A stretch of DNA of 64,000 nucleotides from Streptomyces sp. NBC_00513. Its GTDB lineage: Bacteria; Actinomycetota; Actinomycetes; Streptomycetales; Streptomycetaceae. The notes beneath the pieces are model-generated. The model had not been told where the DNA came from. It ran no database searches and was given only the letters and a program-made list of their open reading frames with translations. Below, in pieces: positions 53,998 to 62,380 of the stretch; the first letter of the stretch is position 1; each line of letters opens with the position of its first letter. The position numbers were made by a program, and so were the translations under genes. The DNA is taken from contig NZ_CP107845.1 of the NCBI RefSeq assembly GCF_041431415.1, forward strand, positions 7,874,001 to 7,938,000, in the 5' to 3' direction.

Positions 53998-54020
53998 AAC
54001 GCCCGGGCTGAATGGGCGTT
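53998..54020 (+). terminator. Short hairpin
   Basis: Perfect 7-bp stem AACGCCC / GGGCGTT with a 9-nt loop between the epimerase and the peptide operon. The remaining 250 nt to 54271 hold no gene and presumably the operon promoter. Confidence 0.5.
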
Positions 54021-54271
54021 GTTGCCATCGGCCCGGCGTTGGTGGCCGGGTTGAGGCCCCCCGTTCCCATCTGCGCCGATGGCTCGGTTTGTCGACAAGG
54101 ACCTCGTCTCGGAGCCGACGCAAGCCGGTATCAGGCCCAGCCCGACCTGGGCCGGTAACCACGTCTGGGCACGGGCCGTCATTGGCAGTGACCTTTCTCT
54201 CGCCAACGATGGGACTGCCGGTGGATGCCCGCCGAGAAGCGGTGGGGTCGGTGAGATGAAGGGATTCCGTC

Positions 54272-54355
54272 ATGAACGAGGAGATCCAGCACATCGAAGA
54301 GGTCGAGGCGGAGGAGCTTCCCGAGCTCGCCCTGATGGTCGACCTTCCGGAGTAG
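54272..54355 (+). CDS. 27-residue acidic peptide, candidate RiPP precursor
   Basis: A complete short ORF: AAGGG 8 nt before ATG, 27 residues, TAG. It begins MNEEIQHIEEVEAEELPELA and ends MVDLPE. Ten residues are Glu or Asp; the only basic residue is His7; there is no Ser, Thr, Cys, Gly, Lys or Arg. The HEXXH gene follows after 37 nt with its own AAGGAG. The position at the head of a HEXXH/YcaO/methyltransferase/P450 operon and the acidic helical leader-like part argue for a precursor peptide. Its lack of Cys/Ser/Thr excludes azoline formation by the YcaO on this peptide; backbone or side-chain chemistry at Leu, Val, Asp or Glu remains possible. Confidence 0.6.
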   Translation: MNEEIQHIEEVEAEELPELALMVDLPE

Positions 54356-54392
54356 CAGTCGGCGCGCGATCCCGTACAGGAAGGAGCACGGC

Positions 54393-55343
54393 ATGCAGGT
54401 GGAGCCGGATGCCCGGCAGGCCGCCGCTGACCGGGGTGAACTGACTCGGCGCATGGGCCTGGTGCTCGAACGGGCCGCGCTGCCGCTGCCCCCGGCGCAG
54501 GCGCTGCACCGGCCCGCCGTCGTCGAAGTGGTCCACACGGTGCAGCGGGAACTGCGGTCGGGCCCTTTCGGCGCGGACCGGCTGCGGGAACTGGAGACGC
54601 GCCTGGTCCTGGGCCCCGCGCCGATGTGCGCGCCTGTGGACCCGCAGGACCACCTCAGCCGCAGCGTGGCTCGTGCCCTGAGCTCCGTGCCGGTACGTGC
54701 CGACGTTCGAGGGCGGCCCGCCGGCTCGACGGTCGTCGGCTGGCAGGCCGGCGAGCGACGGGTGTTGGAGGAGGCGCTGAGCCTGCTGGAGGAGGTCTGG
54801 CCACAGGGCGCCGCGGAGACGCGGGAGACGGTTGCCGAGGTCGCCCTGCTCGACGGCCACGCCATCGAGGGATTCACCGACTTCACCGTCCACGGAGCCG
54901 TCCTCGTCAACCGGACCCGGCTGCGGGAGGGAGTGAACGGACTGCCGGGGCCATTGCGTTGCGCCGAGGCCTTGGTCCACGAGGGCGCGCACACTCGGTG
55001 CAATGCGGCCGCCTCGCTGGAGCCGTTCCTGCTGCCCGACCCGGGAGCCGCCGGCGGCGGGGAGAGCTCGGGCGGATCGGGCGCACTGCTGGTGGCCACA
55101 CCGCTGCGGGCCGATCCTCGCCCGTTGAGCGGGCTCTTCCAGCAGGCCGTCGTGCTGGCCCGCAGCGTGCTGTTCTACCGGCGGCTTACCGTGGCGGGTG
55201 CGGCGGCGTCAGAGCGCCACGCGAAGCTGGCGGAGGGCGGTGCGATGGCCGTCCGCACCCTGGACGTGCATGCGGACAGTCTCACCCCGCGCGGTCGGCG
55301 GGTACTGGAGGAGTGTGCGAGCGTGCTGGGAGGGCGTGGGTGA
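54393..55343 (+). CDS. HEXXH-motif peptide-modification-type protein
   Basis: 316 residues; AAGGAG 6 nt before ATG. LRCAEALVHEGAHTRCNAAA has the HEXXH motif (HEGAH, residues 196-200). The downstream pattern SVLFYRRLTVAGAAASERHA ... LDVHADSLTPRGRRVLEE matches the domain described as the HEXXH motif domain of putative peptide-modifying proteins, known beside or fused to RiPP maturases. I recall that members act as metal-dependent oxygenases rather than peptidases; that is not shown by this sequence. The stop overlaps the YcaO start by GTGA, so the two proteins are coupled. Confidence 0.8.
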   Translation: MQVEPDARQAAADRGELTRRMGLVLERAALPLPPAQALHRPAVVEVVHTVQRELRSGPFGADRLRELETRLVLGPAPMCAPVDPQDHLSRSVARALSSVPVRADVRGRPAGSTVVGWQAGERRVLEEALSLLEEVWPQGAAETRETVAEVALLDGHAIEGFTDFTVHGAVLVNRTRLREGVNGLPGPLRCAEALVHEGAHTRCNAAASLEPFLLPDPGAAGGGESSGGSGALLVATPLRADPRPLSGLFQQAVVLARSVLFYRRLTVAGAAASERHAKLAEGGAMAVRTLDVHADSLTPRGRRVLEECASVLGGRG

Positions 55344-56494
55344 ACGCCTGGACGCCGCAGGTCTTCGCTCCGTATCCCGGCCATCCGGACGTCTTGCTGG
55401 CGCGCGTCGCCGCCCGCTCGGCGGCCTTCGAGGGAACCAGTGCGGCTGACGGGGACCGTGTGATCGTCGGCAGCGCCGCCGGGCACGACCGGGAGCAGGT
55501 CATGCGCGGTGCGCGCGGGGAACTCCTGGAGCGGATCGGGAACGTGATGGCCGGTCGGGCGGCGGAGGCGGGCGGCGGGGTCGTGGCGACACCCGCCGAG
55601 CTGGGGGTCACGGCGCAGGCCGTTTCGGCGCCACCGGCCCGGCCGGACAGCCGGCGTTTATGGGTGCGCGGACGCACGGTTTCGGGCAGGCCGGTGTATG
55701 TCGCGGCGGGCAGCGTCTTCCTTCAGCACCGTCCACCGCCCGGCTGCGAGGCACTGCCTCCGGCCGGCTCCACCGGACTCGCCTCGCACACCGACCGGCG
55801 GTCTGCTGCCCGCCATGCCGCCTGGGAGGTCCTGGAGCGGGATCTGATCCGGCGCAGCTGGTACGGACTCGCCGGCCGGCCTCCCCGGGCACTGGCCGCG
55901 GCCCCCGACGGGCCGCTCGGCGATCTCTTCGAGGCCCAAGGCCTGGTGGCCACCGCGTTCGCTCTGCCCGCACCGCCCGGCGCCGAGTGCGTGATCGTGT
56001 GCCTGCACCGGCCGGACGGCACGGGCCAGACGTTCGGGGCGCGCTGTGGGCCGCCGGACACACTCGAGTCGCTCGTCGGGAAGGCAGCGTACGAAGCCCT
56101 CATGGTGCGGTGGAGCATGGGCAGCGTCGTGGCCCGCGCCACCTGGGAGCGGTGGCGAGGTGATGGCCCTCCGAGAACCGCTGTTCAGCACGCTCTGTGG
56201 GCGTACCACCGGCAGGACAGTCTGAGCCTGTGGAAGGTGGCCGGATCCGGAGCCACCAGTGTCGCCACGGCCCCCGTCCACAAGGCCGCTTCGCCGGTCG
56301 ACCCCCTTGACGTTCTGGCCCGCCACACAGGCCGCGATGTGGTCCTCGTGGAGACGGACGGAACCCCGGCGCGAGACGCCGGAGTGAGCGTGGTCCGGGT
56401 CCTGGCGCCTGGAGCACTGCCGCTGCCATCCGGCCCTCACCCCACGGGTTTTGAGCCTGACTTCGGCCACGCCCACCCCCACCCCTTCGGATAG
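55340..56494 (+). CDS. YcaO-domain protein
   Basis: 384 residues from GTG 55340 with GGGAGG 6 nt upstream. GLASHTDRRSAARHAAWEVL and ERDLIRRSWYGLAG form the first ATP-binding helix region of YcaO proteins (usual pattern ALxExxER), followed by VCLHRPDGTGQTFGARCG and the second helix KAAYEALMVRWSMG, where the usual Glu-Gln pair is altered. The C-terminus GHAHPHPFG is Pro/His-rich, as in peptide-modifying YcaO enzymes that place a Pro-rich tail in the active site. No E1-like or TfuA partner is present. YcaO enzymes activate a backbone amide with ATP, giving azolines, thioamides or amidines. Confidence 0.82.
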   Translation: MNAWTPQVFAPYPGHPDVLLARVAARSAAFEGTSAADGDRVIVGSAAGHDREQVMRGARGELLERIGNVMAGRAAEAGGGVVATPAELGVTAQAVSAPPARPDSRRLWVRGRTVSGRPVYVAAGSVFLQHRPPPGCEALPPAGSTGLASHTDRRSAARHAAWEVLERDLIRRSWYGLAGRPPRALAAAPDGPLGDLFEAQGLVATAFALPAPPGAECVIVCLHRPDGTGQTFGARCGPPDTLESLVGKAAYEALMVRWSMGSVVARATWERWRGDGPPRTAVQHALWAYHRQDSLSLWKVAGSGATSVATAPVHKAASPVDPLDVLARHTGRDVVLVETDGTPARDAGVSVVRVLAPGALPLPSGPHPTGFEPDFGHAHPHPFG

Positions 56495-56501
56495 GAGTCC
56501 C

Positions 56502-57236
56502 ATGGCGCCCCAGCCCTCCCGGCCCAACTACGCCACCGAGTTCGCGGATGACTACGACCGTTTCTTCGGCAAGCCCGGGATCAGCGGCACCACGGTGGAC
56601 GCCCTCGCCGCGCTCGCCGGGACCGGGCCCGTACTCGAACTGGGCATTGGCACCGGGAGGATCGCCCTGCCGCTGCGCGCCCGTGGTATCGACGTGCACG
56701 GCATCGACGGTTCCGAGGCCATGCTCGGCCGGCTGCGTGCCAAACCCGCAGGGGCCGAGGTGCCCGTCACCCTCGGAGATTTCTCCCAGGTCCCGATCAC
56801 CGGGAGCTTCAGCCTCGTGTACCTGGCGGCGGGGACGTTCTTCGAACTGCGGGACCAAGAGAGCCAGGCCCGGTGTTTCGTGAACGTGGCCCGCCGGCTC
56901 TCCGCGGATGGCCTCTTCGTCTTCGACTCCCACGTCCCGGAGGCACTCGCCCGGGCCGCCGGCGGATCGGAAGTCGTCTCCGAGGACGAGGACCATCTCG
57001 TCCTGTGCCACCGGCGCGTCGATCCCTCCGCCCAGCGCTACCGCTCCCACTACGTCATCCACGAGGACGGCCGCACCCGCCACCTGCGGGTCGAGTTCCG
57101 CTACGCGGGCCACGGCGAACTGGACCTGATGGCAGGACAGGCCGGACTTCGTCTGCGCGAGCGTTGGGGCAGCTGGGCGGGCGGGCCCTTCACCAAGGAC
57201 AGTACCTACCACGTCTCCCTCTACGAGCGACCCTGA
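56502..57236 (+). CDS. Class I SAM-dependent methyltransferase
   Basis: 244 residues, 7 nt behind the YcaO gene, with AGGAG before ATG 56502. Motif I is PVLELGIGTGRIALPLRARG, motif II VHGIDGSEAML, then SLVYLAAGTFFEL and FVFDSHVPEAL. The N-terminus YATEFADDYDRFF is typical for small-molecule and peptide methyltransferases. It would methylate the peptide product, on nitrogen, oxygen or carbon; the target is not predictable. Confidence 0.85.
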   Translation: MAPQPSRPNYATEFADDYDRFFGKPGISGTTVDALAALAGTGPVLELGIGTGRIALPLRARGIDVHGIDGSEAMLGRLRAKPAGAEVPVTLGDFSQVPITGSFSLVYLAAGTFFELRDQESQARCFVNVARRLSADGLFVFDSHVPEALARAAGGSEVVSEDEDHLVLCHRRVDPSAQRYRSHYVIHEDGRTRHLRVEFRYAGHGELDLMAGQAGLRLRERWGSWAGGPFTKDSTYHVSLYERP

Positions 57237-57269
57237 CCACATCGCTTCACTGTATGGATGGAGCATCAA

Positions 57270-58484
57270 ATGAGCCGCCCCGACGGCCTGTTGCCGTTCC
57301 CCTTCCCGCACACCGACGGCCTCGCCCCACTTCCCGAGCTGGCCGATCTCCGGCGCGACCGGCCCGTCGTCAAGGTCCGTCTGCCCAGCGGCAGTACGGC
57401 CTGGCTGGTCACACGGAACGCCGACGTGCGCAAGGTATTGGCCGATCCGCGGTTCAGCCGCACCCGTGCCCCCCGGGAACAGGAGGCCCAACGCGTTCCT
57501 ACCACCGGTCCACGGACCGCGGGGCGCCGCGCCACGGTCCTGCCCGACTCGATCCTTGCCAGCGATCCGCCCGACCACTCGCGCCTGCGCAGGCTGATCT
57601 TTCCGGCCCTGACGGTCCGCCGAACCGAAGCCATGCGCGAGGACATCGCCGCTCTCACCCACGACCTGCTCGCTGCCATGGAACCGGCCGAGCGTCCCGC
57701 GGACCTCGTCACCCACTTCACCCGCCCACTGCCCCTGACCGTCATCTGCGACCTGCTCGGCACACCGCGAGTGGATGCCGACCGGCTCGATGCCTGGGAC
57801 GAAGTGATGCGCAGCGTCACGGCCACGAACGCGGAAGTGAGCGGGGCCGTCGAGGAGATGACCAGTTATCTCGCCGGCCTGGTTGCCGCCAAACGATCCC
57901 ACCCCCGCAACGACATGCTCAGCGTGCTCATCGCGGCCCGGGACGAGGGCGACCGGCTCAGCGAGGGCGAACTCATCTCCTTCTGCCTGGTCCTCCTGGC
58001 GGGTGGCTACGGCACCACGGCAGACCGGCTCGCCGGACTGGTCCACCTCCTGCTCGAACAATCCGACCGGTACACGCTTCTGCGCGATGAACCCCACCGG
58101 ATCCCGAACGCGGTCGAAGAGCTCCTTCGCTATGCGCAGGCCAGCATGGGAGCGAACATCCGAGTGGCAACCGAGGACGTCGACCTGGGCGGGATCACCG
58201 TCGCCCAAGGCGACGCCGTCCTCGCACTCACCTCCTCCGCCAACCACGACGAGAGCGTGTACCCCGCGCCCGACGTCCTCGACCTCACCCGCGCCGCCCC
58301 CTTGCACCTCGCCTTCGGCCACGGTGCCCACTTCTGCGTCGGCGCGCAGCTCGCCCGCGTCCAGCTCCAGGAAGCCCTCAAGGCCCTCACCCGCCTACGG
58401 CCGAGCCTGCGCACCGCCGGACCCGCCCAGTGGAAGACCGGGCGGACCTCACGTGCCCCCCGCACACTGCCCGTCACCTGGTGA
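57270..58484 (+). CDS. Cytochrome P450, last gene of the peptide operon
   Basis: 404 residues; GGAG 6 nt before ATG 57270 (ATG 57258 is an alternative). Heme ligand in FGHGAHFCVGAQLARVQ, ExxR in AVEELLRYAQASMGA. The I-helix motif is LLAGGYGTTADRLA: Gly-Tyr-Gly replaces the usual His-Glu, so the acid of the acid-alcohol pair is lost, a trait shared with the P450 at 50602. ILASDPPDHSRLRRLIFPAL is the typical C-helix of bacterial CYP105/107-like enzymes. 33 nt behind the methyltransferase; likely tailoring of the peptide by oxidation or cross-linking. Confidence 0.85.
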   Translation: MSRPDGLLPFPFPHTDGLAPLPELADLRRDRPVVKVRLPSGSTAWLVTRNADVRKVLADPRFSRTRAPREQEAQRVPTTGPRTAGRRATVLPDSILASDPPDHSRLRRLIFPALTVRRTEAMREDIAALTHDLLAAMEPAERPADLVTHFTRPLPLTVICDLLGTPRVDADRLDAWDEVMRSVTATNAEVSGAVEEMTSYLAGLVAAKRSHPRNDMLSVLIAARDEGDRLSEGELISFCLVLLAGGYGTTADRLAGLVHLLLEQSDRYTLLRDEPHRIPNAVEELLRYAQASMGANIRVATEDVDLGGITVAQGDAVLALTSSANHDESVYPAPDVLDLTRAAPLHLAFGHGAHFCVGAQLARVQLQEALKALTRLRPSLRTAGPAQWKTGRTSRAPRTLPVTW

Positions 58485-58499
58485 TACTCACTGTCGGGC

Positions 58500-58622
58500 T
58501 GCGACGGCGTCGAGTCTCCGACCCACGACGACTCCTTCCTTCGCGCCGACACCGCCACCCTGCGCGACGACCGCAACCGGACCGTCGACACCGAGTTCTG
58601 GGGCCGCCGCCGCCGCTACTGA
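58500..58622 (+). pseudogene. Lamin-tail-domain protein fragment, copy 2
   Basis: Reads ADTATLRDDRNRTVDTEFW and an Arg-rich end, matching the 3' end of the fragment at 49970-50203. Only about 35 codons remain. Confidence 0.6.
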
Positions 58623-58679
58623 CCTTGAAGTTGTCTTGTCGTAGGGGCTGACGATCGGTGATCGTCGCGGTATGCCGGG

Positions 58680-59090
58680 TGCACGAGGTATCCGCAGGGC
58701 GGGGGTCTGACCGCGGAGAGGCAAGCGTTCCGCGAGCGGGTCCGGATGGAAGCGGTCGCGATGTTCGCCGAGGGACGGGGCAGTACGGAGATCGCGAAGG
58801 AGTTGCGGGTCAGCGTCCGGTCGGTCCAGCGATGGCGGCAAGCCTGGCGGGGTGCCGGTGAAGGCCGGGTTCGTTCCCGTGGCCCGGCGTCCCGGCCGAA
58901 GCTGAGCGACGCGCTGTTCGCCGTGCTCGAGGAGGAGCCGGCGAAGGGGCCGGTCGCGCATGGCTGGTCTGACCAGAGATGGACGCCGGCCAGAATCAAG
59001 ACGTTGATCGGGCGGCGGTTCCACAAGTCCGTGACGCTGTCAGGCATTTCCCAGATGCTCCGAAGGCAAACCGGACTCACACTGACGACA
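58680..59090 (+). pseudogene. IS630-family transposase, N-terminal fragment
   Basis: Reads RYPQGGGLTAERQAFRERVR, then MEAVAMFAEGRGSTEIAKEL with a helix-turn-helix SVRSVQRWRQAW and PVAHGWSDQRWTPARIKTLI. In intact copies the DDE catalytic domain follows QMLRR; here the similarity stops at about 59070. The start codon appears to be ACG in place of ATG. Confidence 0.7.
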
Positions 59091-59168
59091 CCACGACTGC
59101 AAACCCAGCAACACGAACACCTACGAAGCCAGTCGCTTTCGTCGATCAACCGGCAGGCCGCCGGGATG

Positions 59169-60821
59169 TCACCGGACGGGCTCGTCGTAGTAGTCCGGCA
59201 ACTCCTTCAGGTAGGCCGGGAGGTTGGGGTTGGCCAGCAGCCGGGTCATCCAGCCCGGGTCCTCGGAGGTGGTCAGGGGACTCAGGGGGGTTTCCTCGAA
59301 GGGCAGGCCCAGGCGGCAGCTCAGGACGCGCGCGATGTCCGCCGCCGTCAGCTCGTCCGGCGGGGTGCCACCCGGGCAGTGGGCCAGTTCGGACCGGATA
59401 CGCCGTACGGAGTCCGGTTTCGTCCGTACGCGTTCCAGCAGGAACCCCGGATCCATCGCCAGGGCACGCCGCAGCCGGTCCTCGGTGTCGGCCAGGGGCA
59501 TCGGCGGCAGCCCCGTACCCGGGCAGTCGACGGCACTCACCTTGACGCGGCCGCCGGGGAAGCGGGCAGTCGTTTCGGTGTCCCGCGAGGGCCGGGCCCG
59601 CGCCATGACCGACTCGTCCCCGTAGCGCATGTCACCGTCCACAGAGACCAGCCGGACGTTCTCCTCGGTGGCCTCGATCAGGTTGCGGTACGGATCGGCG
59701 TTCCGGTTGTCCAGCACCACGAGGTCGGGTAAGTAGCCCGGCGCGAGCCGGCCCGCACGACGGTCCCAGCCCAGCGCCCGGGCCGGGTTGCGGGTCACCA
59801 TCTCCGCCAGCTCCCGGTCCGTGAACAGCCCTTTCAGCCGACGCTTGTTGACCAGATCCGCGACCTTCAGCTCGCCAAGGACCGACTTGCTGCCCGAAGG
59901 TGCCCAGTCGGAGCCCAGGCTGATGCCGAGTCCGGCGGCCTTCGCGGTGGCGACATCGGCGGTGCTCCCGTAGAGGAGGAAGTTCGACAGCGGCGACCAG
60001 ACCAGTTGCGCGCCGCGCGCTGCCATGTCCTTCAACTGGTCCGCGGTGAGCCCGACGCCGTGCACCGCGATCAGCCGCGGCCCCGCCAGACCGCTGCGCT
60101 CGACTGCCCCGTACTCGTCCGCCATGCGCTGCCCGACACCCTCTGCCAGGTGCAGGACCAGCACCCCGTCATGCTCCGCCCGCGACAGGTCAGCCCATTC
60201 ACGGGCGTCGCGCCCCAGATCCACCCGGCTCACGACGCCGTGCGGGCCGACGTTCGCCGTCTCGACGTTGCGGACCAGACACCCGCGCTCGCTGCTCGGC
60301 AGCCCCTCGTCCGCACCCTGCAGCGACGTCGTGCCCCCGGCCAACGCCTTGTACTCGCCGTACCGGCCCAACTCCGTTCCCAGGTCGTAGTAGTCGGGGC
60401 TGGAGAGAACGAACCCGGTGTAGGTGATGCGCCGGTTGTACGCGTCGTCGTAGAACCGCCACTCGTAGCGGTCCTTGTACGCCTTGCGCACCGGCATGAG
60501 GGGGAACGCGGCGTGCTCGGGGTGGTTGTGCAGGTCGATCATCCCGGGATAGATGACCCCGCCGCTCTCCACGACCCGCGCCGACCGCGCGCCCGGCGGC
60601 AGCCGCCCGCCCGCCCTGACGACGGCTTCGATCCGGCCGGACCTGATCCAGAGCGCGGCGTCCGGCCAGACGTCCCCCGCGTCGTTCATCGTGACCACCG
60701 TGCCCCTGAGTAGCACACCGGCATCCGCAGCGGCCGGTGGGGACGCGGCGGGGCCGAGTGCGAGCACGACACTCACGGCCAGGGCGGCGACCAGGGACAC
60801 TGCATTGCTCGTACGCCTCAC
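59169..60821 (-). CDS. Secreted amidohydrolase
   Basis: 550 residues from GTG 60821 (GGAG 6 nt upstream). N-terminal signal peptide (VSLVAALAVSVVLALGPAAS, cut after AAADA or nearby). Metal-binding motif GVIYPGMIDLHNHPEH; second-shell residues in LVLHLAEGVGQRM, LIAVHGVGLTADQL and GISLGSDWAPSGSKS. The C-terminal 110 residues after the barrel are extra. Secreted amidohydrolases of this kind hydrolyse amides or deaminate small heterocycles; substrate not predictable. The gene ends 80 nt from the IS630 fragment. Confidence 0.8.
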   Translation of the reverse strand: MRRTSNAVSLVAALAVSVVLALGPAASPPAAADAGVLLRGTVVTMNDAGDVWPDAALWIRSGRIEAVVRAGGRLPPGARSARVVESGGVIYPGMIDLHNHPEHAAFPLMPVRKAYKDRYEWRFYDDAYNRRITYTGFVLSSPDYYDLGTELGRYGEYKALAGGTTSLQGADEGLPSSERGCLVRNVETANVGPHGVVSRVDLGRDAREWADLSRAEHDGVLVLHLAEGVGQRMADEYGAVERSGLAGPRLIAVHGVGLTADQLKDMAARGAQLVWSPLSNFLLYGSTADVATAKAAGLGISLGSDWAPSGSKSVLGELKVADLVNKRRLKGLFTDRELAEMVTRNPARALGWDRRAGRLAPGYLPDLVVLDNRNADPYRNLIEATEENVRLVSVDGDMRYGDESVMARARPSRDTETTARFPGGRVKVSAVDCPGTGLPPMPLADTEDRLRRALAMDPGFLLERVRTKPDSVRRIRSELAHCPGGTPPDELTAADIARVLSCRLGLPFEETPLSPLTTSEDPGWMTRLLANPNLPAYLKELPDYYDEPVR

Positions 60822-60977
60822 GTCGTCTCCGCGTCCGACTCGGGGATGGTACGGATCATGGGCCACGTGCACCCGGCAGCGGGTTTGCTGTGTGCAGGCG
60901 GGCAACCCCCGGAGTACGGACGCACGGTTCATGCTGCGCGTGAGAGTTTAGTACTCCAGAGGGACTGCGAGCCTTGA

Positions 60978-61010
60978 GTCGGTCGGTCGGTCGGTCGGTC
61001 GGTCGGTCGG
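60978..61010. repeat. Tetranucleotide tandem repeat (GTCG)8
   Basis: Eight uninterrupted GTCG units in the 5' flank of the amidohydrolase gene. Confidence 0.95.
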
Positions 61011-61149
61011 CCTCTGCCTCTGGCGGGTACCAGGGCCACGACCGTGCCGGTCTCTCCAACGGGCCCTGGCGGCAGCGCCGTCACGGTACGCCCTTCCCGA
61101 GCACACGAGCTGACCTGGGAGTTCGTGTAGCGGGGGCAGATCGCTTGAG

Positions 61150-61403
61150 TCCAGTCGAAGAGAAGCCGAGCGCCGCATGGCGGGATTGCGGATCAGGACG
61201 GTCGGGTCGATCTTGAGCACGACGCCGGCGCCGACGTTCTCGACCGTCACAGCCTGGTCACCCCCCCCGGCGATGAGAGCCACCGGCGCGAAGACCGCGA
61301 CCGTGGTGACGATGAAGGCCAGATCGGCCGTCGCGAGCTCCTGGCTGAAGAGGGAAGTGATGAATCGGCCAGATGGCCGATGACGAGAAAACCGTGTCTT
61401 CAT
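61150..61403 (-). pseudogene. Small membrane-protein remnant near kdp
   Basis: ATADLAFIVTTVAVFAPVAL is one membrane helix followed by VTVENVGAGVV, which resembles the start of KdpF. The rest of the frame is disrupted. Low certainty. Confidence 0.3.
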
Positions 61404-61493
61404 CCCGGCGTTGAGACGCTTCGACGGGCTCCATACGGACGCCGGGGAACTCTTGATGCCGTCCCTACGCGCGATGCCGTGAATCGCTGCTCA

Positions 61494-62004
61494 GCCCTGG
61501 TGGGCCAGGCCGGCCGTGTCCAGGGCGGCGCCTGCCTGGGAGGCCAGGGCGACGGCCACCAGGCGGGTTTCTTCGGGTGACCACCTCTTCCGGCGAGCCG
61601 CCCTCCTCGGCCGGCCGGGCAGATCCCCGGAGGCTGGCCAGGTGCGCGGTATCGGCGACCACGACGGTCCGGAGCCTGCGGACGCGGACGGCCGGCTGCG
61701 AGACGATCAGCCCGACCGCGAGCAGAAGGACGGTCGTCTGGATCTCCTCGCCGTCGTCGATGGCGAACTGCCCGTACGGCCTGGTGAGGAAGAAGTCGAA
61801 CCAGGCGGCCGCCGAGAGCGCCGCCAGCGCCCCGGCCGCCCGGGTACCGAGCGCGGCGACCGCTACCACCACGACGACCACGATCAAAGCCTCGTTCGTC
61901 GCCGAGAGTTCCGTGCGCAACGGCACGAGCGCGAGCGCCACGAGGAAAGGGGCCACGAGCCCCGCGAGCAGGGCAGCGGGGTCGTGGAATCGGTACCCGG
62001 ACAC
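61494..62004 (-). CDS. DUF4118 (KdpD-like membrane) protein, C-terminus frameshifted
   Basis: From ATG 62004: FHDPAALLAGLVAPFLVALA, TNEALIVVVVVVAVAALGTR and SAAAWFDFFLTRPYGQFAID form the membrane-helix block of DUF4118, then HLASLRG. Near 61580 the natural frame changes; ETRLVAVALASQAGAALDTA, the typical end of these stand-alone proteins, is in another frame and stops at about 61494. Linked to kdpF, so related to potassium homeostasis by context. Confidence 0.65.
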
Positions 62005-62047
62005 GTGATGCCTCCTGTCCGGAGGGCGGAGCCTCGGATCAGACGGA

Positions 62048-62137
62048 TCAGAACCTCTCGGGCCTGATCAAAGCGGCCACGAGATAGCCGAGCAGGGCGA
62101 GGGCGACGATGAGCCCGACCACGTTCTCCGCGTCCAT
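62048..62137 (-). CDS. kdpF: KdpF, potassium-transporting ATPase small subunit
   Basis: 29 residues, MDAENVVGLIVALALLGYLV and a terminal ALIRPERF: one membrane helix and the conserved PERF end of KdpF. AAGGAG lies about 10 nt upstream. KdpF stabilises the KdpABC pump in the membrane. Here kdpA, kdpB and kdpC do not follow, so the subunit is an orphan. Confidence 0.85.
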   Translation of the reverse strand: MDAENVVGLIVALALLGYLVAALIRPERF

Positions 62138-62380
62138 CCGCTGCTTCTCCTTCGACGTGTGCGCTCGGGCTGCGTCGCCCACATCCAGCGTGCCCCCGGA
62201 CTCGGGGGCTGCCACGCACCCTGGCGGGCTCTTGACGCACCTCATACGACATTCCCGTCCCGGCGTCAGGAGTGCGTGAAGAGTGGGCCGGTGGGCGTAT
62301 GGATCGCGCCAAGCACCCTGGTCATCCGGCCAGGGCATCCGGACGCTGTCCTCACTTTGTCCAACGGAGGAACAGCGAAG

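Noticed and set aside
56100..58331. 743-codon minus-strand open frame across the peptide operon
   Set aside because: Antisense to the YcaO, methyltransferase and P450 genes; no recognisable domain.
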